Shown here: positions 1 to 8,178 of the stretch, piece after piece
Position numbering within the stretch: the stretch's first letter is position 1
How the letters are laid out: every line of letters begins with the position of its first letter
Assembly: GCF_022698165.1 (NCBI RefSeq)
Contig: NZ_JALDAY010000009.1
Coordinates: 372,001-436,000, forward strand
Direction: 5' to 3'
Origin: Streptomyces cylindrosporus
GTDB taxonomy: Bacteria; Actinomycetota; Actinomycetes; Streptomycetales; Streptomycetaceae
Length of the DNA: 64,000 nt
Made by a program: the position numbers and the translations under genes
The notes under the pieces: model-generated
What the model was told of the DNA's origin: nothing
The model's input: the letters and a program-made list of their open reading frames with translations, nothing else
Database searches by the model: none

Positions 1-720
1 TTCCGCGTCCGCCAGGTCCAGATCCGCGTGCCAGTCCAGCGGCGCGCGGAACTTGGCGTACACCTTCACGTGACCGCCGCTGTTGCGCTGGGCGGTGAGG
101 GAGCGGTTCACGCCGTACACGGACAGGGAGCCGTCGCCGATCAGCCGCGCGAGATCGGGGTGGCGGGTGTCGATGTCGTCCAGGGAGGTCTCCACCGAGG
201 TGACGCCGGTGTAGTGCGGTGTCACCGGCGAGAGCGCCGCACGGACCCGGGACCACGCGCCGTCCGCGCCGACCACGAGGTCGTACGTCTCCTGCCGCCC
301 GTCCGTGAACTCGACCCGCGCGCCGTCCCTGCTCCCCGGCACCACGCGCGTCACCCCCCGTCCCCACCGCACGTCGAGCGGGCCGATCAGCAGGTCACGG
401 AGTTGTCCGCGGTCGATCTCGGGATTGGCCCGCTCGTCCGGATCGGGCCGCCAGTCGCGCAGGACGGTGCCGTCCGGGGCCAGGATGCGCATGGCCTGCC
501 CCTCGGGGCGCGACAGCGCCTCGAACTCCGCCGCCAGCCCCGCCTTCTCCAGCGCGAGCAGGCCCAGCCCTTCGTGCAGATCCAGCGTCCCGCCCGGGGG
601 GCGCGCGTCGGGCCCCGCGTCGCGTTCGAGGACGGTGACGGGGTGGCCATGGCGGTGCATGACACGGGCGAAGGTGAGGCCGGCCGGGCCGCCGCCGACC
701 ACGGCGATACGATGTCTCAT
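1..720 (-). CDS. TetX-like FAD-dependent monooxygenase (3' end outside window)
   Basis: Flavoprotein hydroxylase of the PheA/TfdB/TetX family, which uses NAD(P)H and O2 to hydroxylate small aromatic or polyketide substrates. The N-terminus has the Rossmann dinucleotide-binding motif VVGGGPAGL (about residues 7-15) followed by an acidic residue closing the second strand (VLERD). The second FAD/NAD(P)H motif, GADGAWSRVR, lies near residue 155. The reading frame is still open at base 1, so only the first 240 codons are seen. It is divergent from a TetR regulator and an MFS exporter, an arrangement common for drug-inactivation or detoxification loci. Substrate unknown. The ATG follows its candidate -10 so closely that the message may be leaderless. 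Confidence 0.88.
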   Translation of the reverse strand, partial: MRHRIAVVGGGPAGLTFARVMHRHGHPVTVLERDAGPDARPPGGTLDLHEGLGLLALEKAGLAAEFEALSRPEGQAMRILAPDGTVLRDWRPDPDERANPEIDRGQLRDLLIGPLDVRWGRGVTRVVPGSRDGARVEFTDGRQETYDLVVGADGAWSRVRAALSPVTPHYTGVTSVETSLDDIDTRHPDLARLIGDGSLSVYGVNRSLTAQRNSGGHVKVYAKFRAPLDWHADLDLADAE

Positions 721-721
721 G

Positions 722-773
722 TCGATACACTGTATTGACCCGATGCGCCGCATCGCAACAGTACGATGTGTCC
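722..773. promoter_or_regulatory. Divergent promoter with two palindromes (TetR-type operator candidate)
   Basis: This short gap separates the FAD monooxygenase from the TetR gene. It holds two odd-length perfect palindromes: ATACACTGTAT at 725-735 and CGATGCGCCGCATCG at 741-755. For the leftward gene a promoter can be read on the minus strand as TTGCGA (753-758), an 18-bp spacer and TACAGT (729-734), which places the start point at or very near the ATG. The first palindrome overlaps that -10, as expected for repression by the neighbouring TetR protein. Binding is inferred from position and symmetry only. Confidence 0.45.
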
Positions 774-1454
774 ATGACTGTGTGGGACCGGCCGGAGCCG
801 TCGGCTCGCCCCGTGCCGCTCGACCGGGAGCGGATCGTCGCCGCCGCCGTCGCGCTGGCCGACGAGGGCGGCCTCGAGGCGGTGTCGTTGCGCAAGGTCG
901 CCGCCCGACTGAACGCGGGACCGATGCGGCTGTACGGCTACATCGCCACCAAGGAGGACCTGTTCGACCTCATGGTGGACGAGGTGCAGGCCGAGATCCT
1001 CCCCGAGGAACTGCCCGGCGACTGGCGGGAGGCGCAGCGCGTCCTCGCCCTCCGCACCAGGCGGACCGTTCTCCGGCACGAGTGGCTGGCCGACCTGCTC
1101 GGCGGCCGCCCGACCCTGGGCCCGAACGGCCTCGCCGTGACCGAGGCCAAGCTGGCCGCCCTGGACGGCCTCGCCGACATCGACACCGTCGTGCGCGCCG
1201 TGGACACCGTCAGCGCCTACGTCATCGGTGCGCTCAGGCGCGAGATCGCGAGCCTGCGGGCCGAGCGCGCCACCGGCATGTCCAAGGACGACTGGCGGCG
1301 CGCCTCCGGCCCGCATGTGACGAAGATGCTGGCCACGGGCCGATTCCCGGCGCTGAGCAGGTTCGTGCACGACGCCACGGACGTGGACGCCGAGACGTCC
1401 TTCGTGACCGGCCTGGACTGGATCCTGGACGCCGTGGCCGCCAGACTGACGTAG
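774..1454 (+). CDS. TetR/AcrR-family transcriptional regulator
   Basis: One-component repressor, 226 aa from the ATG at 774. An N-terminal helix-turn-helix (about residues 20-65, including AALADEGGLEAVSLRKVA and MRLYGYIATKEDLF) is followed by a helical ligand-binding domain resembling TetR_C (the tetracycline-repressor type C-terminus) more than AcrR. An in-frame ATG at 735 would add 13 residues but lies inside the operator region, so 774 is preferred; no clear ribosome-binding site precedes it and it may be leaderless. Its divergent partner is the FAD monooxygenase and it is followed after 30 bases by an MFS transporter, so it probably controls both and itself. Ligand unknown. Confidence 0.88.
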   Translation: MTVWDRPEPSARPVPLDRERIVAAAVALADEGGLEAVSLRKVAARLNAGPMRLYGYIATKEDLFDLMVDEVQAEILPEELPGDWREAQRVLALRTRRTVLRHEWLADLLGGRPTLGPNGLAVTEAKLAALDGLADIDTVVRAVDTVSAYVIGALRREIASLRAERATGMSKDDWRRASGPHVTKMLATGRFPALSRFVHDATDVDAETSFVTGLDWILDAVAARLT

Positions 1455-1484
1455 TTCCCCGGGACATACGGGAGTTGAGGGCAC

Positions 1485-2741
1485 GTGGCGGAGACGAATG
1501 CCGGGCCCGTGCCCCGGGACGCGGAGGCGGCGCCCGAATCCCTGTGGCGCAACCGGGACTTCGTCCTGCTGTGGTCCGGCCAGGTGCTCTCGGTCCTCGG
1601 CACCCGCACGTCCACCGTCGCCGTACCACTGCTCGTCCTGGCCATGACCGGCTCACCGGGCCGGGCCGGTGTCGCCGGGTTCGTGGCCACCTTGCCGTAT
1701 CTGCTCTTCTACCTGCCCGCGGGGGCGGTTCTCGACCGCCTGGACCGCCGGCGCGTCATGCTGTGGTGCGAGGCGGTCCGCGTCCTGGCGCTGGGCAGCA
1801 TCCCGGTGGCGCTGTGGCTGGACCGGCTGACCTACACCTGGCTGCTGGTCGCGGGGTTCGCCGGCGGTACCTGCTTCGTCTTCTTCAGCGTGGCCGAGAA
1901 GTCCGTCCTGCCCTCGCTCGTCAGCCCCGAGCAGCTGACCCCGGCGCTCGCCCAGCAGGAGGCCAAGTCCCGGGGCGCAGGCCTCGCCGGCCCACCCCTG
2001 GGCGGCCTGCTGTACGGCGTCTCGCACGCCTTGCCCTTCCTGGCCGACGCGCTGTCGTACGTGGCTTCCTTGGCCACTCTCGCCTGCATCCGCGCGGATC
2101 TCCGGGTCCGGCGCACCGGGCCCGCGGCTCCCTGGTGGCGCGAGGTGGGTGCCGGCGTTCGGTGGCTGGTCGGGCAGCCGTTCATCCGGGTCAGCGTCGT
2201 CTGCTCCGCCCTCGCCAACGTCATGTTCCAGGCGCTGACCCTCGTACTGATCGTGCTGGCCCGGCACCTGGGCGCCTCCGCCGGCATCACCGGCGCGGTG
2301 CTCGGCTTCTTCGGCTGCGGGGGCCTGGCCGGGGCCTTCGCCGCGCCGTGGATCCAGCGCCGGCTCCCACCCAGGACCGTGGCGATCGGCGTGACCTGGC
2401 TGTGGGCCGTCCTGCTCGTCCCGATCGCCGCAGTGCCGACTCCGCTGGCTCTCGGACCTCTGGTGGCGGCGATGGCATTCGTGGGCCCCGTGTGGAACGT
2501 GGTCGTCATGGGCTACCAGTACAAGGTCATCCCGGACCACATGCTCGCACGTGTCAAGAGCGTTGTTCTGCTGGTGAGTTGGGGCGCCATTCCGCTCGGC
2601 TCGCTGATCGGCGGGGTGCTGCTGGACGGCATGGGTCCCAGGGTCGCCGTCCTCGCCCTGTCGGGGCTCGGCCTGCTCGTGGCGGTCATCGCCACCGCGA
2701 GTCCCGGAATCCGCAAGGCGGTTGTCCTGTCCGAGCGCTGA
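1485..2741 (+). CDS. MFS transporter (MFS_3/EntS-like exporter)
   Basis: Inner-membrane secondary transporter of 418 aa with about 12 hydrophobic segments. The sequence LWRNRDFVLLWSGQVLSVLG near residue 22 and the loop DRLDRRRVMLWCEAVR after TM2 are the usual starts of the MFS_3 (EntS/macrolide-efflux-like) group. The GTG start at 1485 has a GAGGG-type Shine-Dalgarno about 6 bases upstream. It lies 30 bases after the TetR gene on the same strand and is probably co-transcribed. With the divergent FAD monooxygenase this suggests a regulator/exporter/modifying-enzyme set for a small toxic molecule. The substrate is not predictable. Its 3' end faces the next gene at 7 bases. Confidence 0.88.
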   Translation: MAETNAGPVPRDAEAAPESLWRNRDFVLLWSGQVLSVLGTRTSTVAVPLLVLAMTGSPGRAGVAGFVATLPYLLFYLPAGAVLDRLDRRRVMLWCEAVRVLALGSIPVALWLDRLTYTWLLVAGFAGGTCFVFFSVAEKSVLPSLVSPEQLTPALAQQEAKSRGAGLAGPPLGGLLYGVSHALPFLADALSYVASLATLACIRADLRVRRTGPAAPWWREVGAGVRWLVGQPFIRVSVVCSALANVMFQALTLVLIVLARHLGASAGITGAVLGFFGCGGLAGAFAAPWIQRRLPPRTVAIGVTWLWAVLLVPIAAVPTPLALGPLVAAMAFVGPVWNVVVMGYQYKVIPDHMLARVKSVVLLVSWGAIPLGSLIGGVLLDGMGPRVAVLALSGLGLLVAVIATASPGIRKAVVLSER

Positions 2742-2748
2742 TGGCCTC

Positions 2749-3648
2749 TCAGCTGTCGCCCAGCACCTCCCGGATCACGAACCTCGCGTTGTCGGCCATC
2801 GCACGGTTCGTCTTCCGGTAGTACGGCAGCGCGATCACCGCCTGCGACAACGTCCGCCCCCGCCCGCGCCGCCACATCGCCTCGTCCACGCCGAGCACCT
2901 CGCGAAAGACCGCCCGCGCGTCGGCGGTGAGCAGATTCCACGCCGGGAACAGGTCACAGGCCGGATCGCCCACGCCCATGCACCCGAAGTCGATCACCGC
3001 GGTGAGCCGTCCCCCCTCCACCAGCAGATTCCCCGGCATCAGATCGGCGTGCAGCCACACCGGATCCCCGTCCCAGCCCGGCGCCCGCAACGCGTCATCC
3101 CATACGGCGGCCACCGCAGCGCAGTCGACCCCCTCCTCCGGGATCCCGCGCAACTCCTCGATGGCGGCCCGGGTCTCCGCGTCCAGCTCGACCAGCGGCC
3201 CGCCCCGGTATGCCCGCGGCGCGCCCGGCAGCCCCACACCCCGCATCGCCCTGACGAACTCCGCCAGATCCCGGGCCAGTTGCAGGGGCTCGGCCAATGC
3301 CCCCGCCTCGGGATTCCGGCCCGCCAGCCACCGGTACACCGACCACGGCCACGGAAACCCCGCCGCGGGCTCCCCGGCCGCGAGCACCTCGGGCACATCT
3401 GTCGGCAGCAGGGGCGCGAGCCGCGGCAGCCACTCCCGCTCCAGGGCCACGTCCGACGCGCCGCCCGCCACCAGCGGCAGCCGTACGACCATGTCCTCGC
3501 CGAGCCGGTACATCGCGTTGACCGTGCCGCCGGACGGGAAGCGCCGCACAGGCAGCTCCGCCCACCGAGGGAACCGGTCGGCGACGAGCCGCCGCACCAT
3601 GTCCTCGTCGACGGGGTGCTGGTCGGGATGGAGCCGGCCTGTGGTCAT
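2749..3648 (-). CDS. Aminoglycoside phosphotransferase (APH)-fold kinase
   Basis: Putative small-molecule kinase of the APH/choline kinase superfamily, 299 aa. The catalytic Brenner loop is WLHADLMPGNLL (H200, D202, N207) and the metal-binding loop is VIDFGCMGVGDPACDL. The N-terminal lobe carries the nucleotide-binding strand region RFPSGGTVNAMYRLGEDMVVRLP. The C-terminal segment WRRGRGRTLSQAVIALPYYRKTN is typical of Actinobacterial members annotated as aminoglycoside phosphotransferases. Many of these do not confer resistance, so the substrate is unknown. It converges with the MFS gene and is transcribed alone, divergent from the secreted hydrolase at 3841. Confidence 0.85.
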   Translation of the reverse strand: MTTGRLHPDQHPVDEDMVRRLVADRFPRWAELPVRRFPSGGTVNAMYRLGEDMVVRLPLVAGGASDVALEREWLPRLAPLLPTDVPEVLAAGEPAAGFPWPWSVYRWLAGRNPEAGALAEPLQLARDLAEFVRAMRGVGLPGAPRAYRGGPLVELDAETRAAIEELRGIPEEGVDCAAVAAVWDDALRAPGWDGDPVWLHADLMPGNLLVEGGRLTAVIDFGCMGVGDPACDLFPAWNLLTADARAVFREVLGVDEAMWRRGRGRTLSQAVIALPYYRKTNRAMADNARFVIREVLGDS

Positions 3649-3840
3649 GGGGTGTCATCCGACCGCTGGGCGCGGGCGCACGTCAATCGTTTTTCGGCGG
3701 CGCCCATTTATCAGGTCAAGCGTCCCGGACCCTTGACTCGGAAGGCGCCCGCCCCGATCCTCGTCGCATATCTTGCGCAGGTCATGACAACCTCATGGGT
3801 TGGTCAACCGCGCGATCCCGCCGACCGAGGGACGTGGGCA

Positions 3841-5901
3841 GTGACGCAGACCCGACGCTCGTACCGCAGACGAAAGAACGTCACCGTGGTGTCGCTGCTC
3901 CTCCTGGTGCTGGCCGTGGTCCTCGGCCCCACGCCGAGTTCGGCGGCCGGCACCGACTGGTGGAACCCGACCGCGCGCCCCACCCCGGACGTCCAGGTCA
4001 ACGTCACCGGCGAGCCCTTCACGGGCACCAACTCCGCAGGCGAGGTACGCGGGTTCGTCGACGCGCACAACCACCTGTTCTCCAACGAGGCCTTCGGCGG
4101 GCGACTGATCTGCGGCAAGGTCTTCTCCGAGGCCGGAGTCGCCGACGCGCTCAAGGACTGTCCCGAGCACTACCCCGACGGCACGCTCGCGATCTTCGAC
4201 TACATCACCCACGGCGGCGACGGCAAGCACGACCCGGTGGGCTGGCCCACCTTCAAGGACTGGCCGGCGTACGACTCGATGACCCACCAGGCCAACTACT
4301 ACGCCTGGATCGAGCGGGCCTGGCGCGGCGGCCAGCGCGTGCTGGTCAACGACCTCGTCACCAACGGCGTGATCTGCTCGGTCTACCCCTTCAAGGACCG
4401 CGGCTGCGACGAGATGACCTCGATCCGGCTGCAGGCCAGGATGACGTACGCGCTCCAGGACTACATCGACAAGATGTACGGCGGCACCGGCAAGGGCTGG
4501 TTCCGCATCGTCACCGACAGCGCGCAGGCACGCGAGGTCATCAAGCAGGGCAAGCTCGCCGTCATCCTCGGTGTGGAGACCTCCGAGCCCTTCGGCTGCA
4601 AGCAGATCCTCGACATCCCGCAGTGCAGCAAGGCCGACATCGACAAGGGGCTGGACGAGCTGTACTCGCTGGGCGTGCGCTCGATGTTCCTGTGCCACAA
4701 GTTCGACAACGCGCTGTGCGGCGTCCGCTTCGACTCGGGCGGTCTCGGAACGGCCATCAACGTCGGGCAGTTCCTGTCCACCGGCACCTTCTGGCAGACC
4801 GAGAAGTGCACGGGCCCGCAGCACGACAACCCCATCGGCAACGCCACCTCCGAGGCGGAGGACGACCTGCCGGCGGGCGTGGAGGTCCCCTCGTACGACT
4901 CGGACGCGCAGTGCAACAAGCGCGGGCTCACCGAACTCGGCGAGTACGCCGTGCACGCCATGGAGAAGCGCAAGATGATGCTGGAGATCGACCACATGAG
5001 CGTCAAGGCCGTCGGCCAGGCGCTGGACATCTTCGAGGCCGACTCCTACCCCGGTGTGCTCTCCTCGCACAGCTGGATGGACCTGAACTGGACCGAGCGG
5101 GTCTACTCGCTCGGCGGCTTCGTCGCCCAGTACATGCACGGCTCCGAGGGCTTCGTCGCGGAGGCCGCCCGCACCAAGGCGCTGCGCGACAAGTACGGCG
5201 TCGGCTACGGCTTCGGCACCGACTTCAACGGCATCGGCGACCACCCCGCCCCGCGCGGCGCGGACACGGCGAACAAGGTGACGTACCCCTTCAAGAGCGT
5301 CGACGGCGGCTCCGTCATCGACAGGCAGACCAGCGGCGAGCGCACCTTCGACTACAACACCGACGGCGCCGCGATGGTCGGCATGATCCCGGACTGGATC
5401 GAGGACATCCGCAAGGTCGGCGGCCAGGACGTCGTCGACGACCTCTTCCGGGGCGCCGAGTCCTACCTCGACACCTGGGGCGCGACCGAGCAGCACCAGG
5501 CCTCGGTGAATCTGGCCAACGGGCGGACGGCGACGGCCAGTTCGTCCGAGTCGAACCCCTTCACCAGCTACCAGCCGGGCCGTGCCGTCGACGGTGACGA
5601 CAGCACCCGCTGGGCCAGCGACTGGAGCGACGACCAGTGGTGGCAGGTCGACCTCGGCTCCACCAACCTGGTCTCCCGGGTGACGCTGGACTGGGAACGG
5701 GCGTACGGGAAGTCGTATCGGATCGAGCTCTCCACGGACGGCTCCACCTGGCAGACCGTCTGGTCCACCACCTCCGGCGACGGCGGCCTGGACACGGCCA
5801 AGTTCAGCGGGACACCGGCCCGTTACGTTCGCGTACACGGCCTCGACCGCGGCACGGACTGGGGATACTCGCTCTACGAAGTGGGCGTCCACAGCGCCTG
5901 A
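3841..5901 (+). CDS. Secreted M19-like amidohydrolase with C-terminal F5/8-type C (CBM32-like) domain
   Basis: Exported metal-dependent hydrolase, 686 aa. The GTG start at 3841 has GAGGGA eight bases upstream; an in-frame ATG at 3784 lacks a comparable site. A Sec signal peptide follows (RRSYRRRK, a leucine-rich core, cleavage near SSAAG). Likely metal ligands match the renal-dipeptidase (M19) pattern: DAHNHL, ILGVETSE, MLEIDHMS, VLSSHSWMD and YGFGTDFNG. The last 130 residues form a discoidin/F5-8 type C domain (TASSSESNPFTSYQPGRAVD, WWQVDLGS, RYVRVHG) that usually binds sugars or cell-surface glycans. The natural substrate is unknown; a dipeptide or a carbohydrate-linked amide are both possible. 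A TetR gene follows 22 bases downstream. Confidence 0.8.
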   Translation: MTQTRRSYRRRKNVTVVSLLLLVLAVVLGPTPSSAAGTDWWNPTARPTPDVQVNVTGEPFTGTNSAGEVRGFVDAHNHLFSNEAFGGRLICGKVFSEAGVADALKDCPEHYPDGTLAIFDYITHGGDGKHDPVGWPTFKDWPAYDSMTHQANYYAWIERAWRGGQRVLVNDLVTNGVICSVYPFKDRGCDEMTSIRLQARMTYALQDYIDKMYGGTGKGWFRIVTDSAQAREVIKQGKLAVILGVETSEPFGCKQILDIPQCSKADIDKGLDELYSLGVRSMFLCHKFDNALCGVRFDSGGLGTAINVGQFLSTGTFWQTEKCTGPQHDNPIGNATSEAEDDLPAGVEVPSYDSDAQCNKRGLTELGEYAVHAMEKRKMMLEIDHMSVKAVGQALDIFEADSYPGVLSSHSWMDLNWTERVYSLGGFVAQYMHGSEGFVAEAARTKALRDKYGVGYGFGTDFNGIGDHPAPRGADTANKVTYPFKSVDGGSVIDRQTSGERTFDYNTDGAAMVGMIPDWIEDIRKVGGQDVVDDLFRGAESYLDTWGATEQHQASVNLANGRTATASSSESNPFTSYQPGRAVDGDDSTRWASDWSDDQWWQVDLGSTNLVSRVTLDWERAYGKSYRIELSTDGSTWQTVWSTTSGDGGLDTAKFSGTPARYVRVHGLDRGTDWGYSLYEVGVHSA

Positions 5902-5923
5902 CGCACCCGACCCGAGGACACAC

Positions 5924-6523
5924 ATGGCACGCATGCCGTCGGCCGAGCGGCGCAGACAGCTGACGGAGGCGGCGATCAGGGCGATGGCCCGGGACGGCGT
6001 CGCGAGGACGACGACCCGGTCCATCGCCGCCGAGGCCGGCGTGTCCCTGAGCGTCTTCCACTACTGCTTCGACTCCAAGCAAGCCCTCGTCGAGTCCGTC
6101 ATCACTACCCTCACCGACCACTCGGTGACGGTGGTGAAGGAGGCACTGAAGCCCAGGGACACGCTGGTGGACACCGTGCGCGCGGGGTTCCAGGCGTACT
6201 GGGACCACGTTCGCGCCCACCCCGACGAGCACATGCTCACCTACGAACTGACGCAGTACGCCCTGCGCGAGCCCGGCTTCGAACACCTGGCCCGCCGGCA
6301 GTACGAGCTGTACGTCGACGCCTACGCCGACCTCATCGACGAGCTGCGCACCGGCATGCACCTCCGCCTCCAGGTCCCGGTCTCGGTGCTGGCCCGCTAC
6401 CTGGCCGCCATGACCGACGGGCTGACCCTCAACTACCTCGTCCTGGGCGACGAGTCGGCCTGGACCGACATCCTCGACACGGTGACGGCCCATGTCGCGG
6501 GGCTGGTGCACGACGGGGCCTGA
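5924..6523 (+). CDS. TetR/AcrR-family transcriptional regulator
   Basis: A 199-aa one-component repressor. The HTH lies in residues 10-55 (RRQLTEAAIRAMARDGVA, TTTRSIAAEAGVSLSVFHYC, FDSKQALVESVI). The C-terminal domain, with TYELTQYALREPGFEHLARRQ, resembles TetR_C_6-type ligand-binding domains. It starts 22 bases after the secreted M19-like hydrolase and is probably on the same transcript, so control of the hydrolase or of an unlinked target is possible. No symmetric operator is obvious just upstream. Its 3' end converges on a small membrane-protein gene. Confidence 0.88.
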   Translation: MARMPSAERRRQLTEAAIRAMARDGVARTTTRSIAAEAGVSLSVFHYCFDSKQALVESVITTLTDHSVTVVKEALKPRDTLVDTVRAGFQAYWDHVRAHPDEHMLTYELTQYALREPGFEHLARRQYELYVDAYADLIDELRTGMHLRLQVPVSVLARYLAAMTDGLTLNYLVLGDESAWTDILDTVTAHVAGLVHDGA

Positions 6524-6533
6524 GCCAGTCCGG

Positions 6534-6698
6534 TCAGCCGCCGGACGCGGGTGGACGCCTGCGGCGCCGCAATGGCGCGGTCACCCACATCGTCAGGCCG
6601 AACAGGGAGAGGAGCACCGTCCCGCCCACGACGACAGGCACCGCCCCCGCGATCGCGAAGGTCAGCAGAAGCTCCGCCCACGTCGGCTCCTCGCCCAT
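6534..6698 (-). CDS. Small membrane protein, hypothetical
   Basis: A 54-aa protein starting MGEEPTWAELLL. The middle (about residues 7-43) is hydrophobic and would make one long or two short membrane segments; the tail is basic (LRRRRRPP), which suggests a cytoplasmic C-terminus. A GGAAG lies 5 bases before the ATG at 6698. An ATG at 6719 would add seven residues. No family recognised. It is convergent with the TetR gene and divergent from the pyruvyl transferase gene. Codon bias is host-like, but the gene is short and may not be real. Confidence 0.5.
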   Translation of the reverse strand: MGEEPTWAELLLTFAIAGAVPVVVGGTVLLSLFGLTMWVTAPLRRRRRPPASGG

Positions 6699-6854
6699 CG
6701 TGCTTCCGCCCTGCGCCATGTACGTCAGGACGTCCGCGGCGATCAATCGGTTCCCCGGGGGCGGGGCACCGGCCGGCCCCCGCCGACCTGTAGGTTGGCC
6801 GAAGATCCGCGCGGCACTCGGACGGTGCCCGCACCGGCTGGGAGAAAGGGCCAC

Positions 6855-8063
6855 ATGGCACGCGTCGCCGTCATCACCGCGCCGAACATCGGATACCGCA
6901 ACACCGGGATGCTGACGGTGGACCTGGCGTTCGAGTCCCTGCGCCGGCGCATGGGCGGCGCTGTCGACGCGAACTGGTACACCCTGCACCTGCCGGAGAC
7001 CGTCGAGCTGCGGGAGGGCGCGAAGGGCACCGACTTCCCGTTCCGCTTCCGTTCCCTGTTCGACCACCTCGACGAGCTGCGCGAGCACGACGCCGTCGTC
7101 TTCTGGGGCGACTTCCTGCACGCCCGGCACTACATGGAGCAGGACGCCACGAACCGCCTGCTGGACTTCGGCTTCGCAGAGGACCGCGACATCGCCCGGG
7201 CCCAGCTGCACCGCACCCTGCTGCTCTCCGACCAGCCCGACGAGCTCCTCTCCCGGACCCTCAGCTACGGCGGCACGATTCTGCACAACACGCAGTCCGA
7301 CCTGGAGGACAAGGAGTACGGCCCGCTGTTCACGCGCCTGATGACGCGCAGCCACCGGGTCTGGATGCGCGAGCCGCTCTCCGCCGCCAAGATCGCACAC
7401 CTGCGCAGGGACCCTGCGACCGAGTACTTCGGCTCGGACGCGGCGCTGCTGTCCCGCCCCGGCGACCTCGGCCACCTGCCGGCCACGGAATGGTCCCGGC
7501 AGGTCCCGGACGGCGGCGCGATCGGCGTGTTCCTCGGCGCCCGCTCCACCATCCCCGACTGGCTCCCCGGCCTCTGCCGGAAGGTCTCCGACCGCTTCGG
7601 GGCCCCGCTGGAGTGGCTGCCCTGGTTCGACCGGGACATCCCCGCGCAGGCCGGCGACATCGCCGCCCGCCCGGGCACGCCCACCGTCGGCGACCTGCTC
7701 GGCGTCCTCCCGCGCTACCGCCTGATCATCACGGACACCTACCACCTGGCCGTCAACGCCTGGGGCACCGGCACCCCGGTCCTGTGCGTCGGCGCCCCCG
7801 AGCCGGTCCCGACCACCCACGACGACTACCTCACCCTGAGCCAGGTGAAGAAGCACGTCTTCCACCTCGCCTACGACGCGGCCGACTTCTACCTCACCAC
7901 CGCCCCCGACACCGCGCAGGGCCACGAGCGCCGCCTCGACCGGCTCGTGCAGCTCGTGGAGGGTGGGGGAGCGGACGCCGTCGCCGCACGGATCCGTGAG
8001 CACGCCGACCGCTCGGCGACCGCCTTCACCGGAACGCTGGCCTCGCTGCTCGGCCTCTCCTGA
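6855..8063 (+). CDS. Polysaccharide pyruvyl transferase family protein
   Basis: Predicted cytoplasmic transferase of the PS_pyruv_trans (CsaB/WcaK) family, which moves a pyruvyl group from phosphoenolpyruvate to a sugar in cell-wall or exopolysaccharide precursors. 402 aa; the ATG at 6855 follows GGAGAAAGGG (6841-6850). The family signature is in the C-terminal half: YRLIITDTYHLAVNAWGTGT followed by PVLCVGAPEP. The N-terminal GYRNTGMLTVDLAFESL segment resembles the first Rossmann-like unit. No other polysaccharide genes are beside it, so the acceptor cannot be inferred; annotation as a general glycan-modifying enzyme is safest. Confidence 0.78.
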   Translation: MARVAVITAPNIGYRNTGMLTVDLAFESLRRRMGGAVDANWYTLHLPETVELREGAKGTDFPFRFRSLFDHLDELREHDAVVFWGDFLHARHYMEQDATNRLLDFGFAEDRDIARAQLHRTLLLSDQPDELLSRTLSYGGTILHNTQSDLEDKEYGPLFTRLMTRSHRVWMREPLSAAKIAHLRRDPATEYFGSDAALLSRPGDLGHLPATEWSRQVPDGGAIGVFLGARSTIPDWLPGLCRKVSDRFGAPLEWLPWFDRDIPAQAGDIAARPGTPTVGDLLGVLPRYRLIITDTYHLAVNAWGTGTPVLCVGAPEPVPTTHDDYLTLSQVKKHVFHLAYDAADFYLTTAPDTAQGHERRLDRLVQLVEGGGADAVAARIREHADRSATAFTGTLASLLGLS

Positions 8064-8098
8064 CTCCCGGCCCGAGCGCCCGAGCCAAGCCCAGAGCC

Positions 8099-8140
8099 TT
8101 GACGTGTACTCGACGAGGTGGCTTCATGGGAGCGCTCCCA
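8099..8140 (+). promoter_or_regulatory. CebR-type operator at the mannanase promoter
   Basis: TGGGAGCGCTCCCA at 8127-8140 is a perfect 14-bp palindrome identical to the operator known for CebR, the cellobiose-responsive LacI repressor of Streptomyces cellulolytic genes. Upstream, TTGACG (8099-8104) with a 17-bp spacer to CTTCAT (8122-8127) is a plausible promoter, so the operator would cover the end of the -10 and the start point. The gene starts 38 bases further on. Confidence 0.85.
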
Positions 8141-8178
8141 TCCCCTGAACTTCTTGGCACTCACTCCTTGGAGCCGTA

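Noticed and set aside
3793..6024. Very long open frame on the minus strand opposite the M19-like hydrolase
   Set aside because: It is the antisense shadow of a GC-rich gene: low-complexity Val/Gly/Arg/Asp composition, no domain, and it also covers the TetR start. The plus-strand gene has a signal peptide and recognisable motifs.
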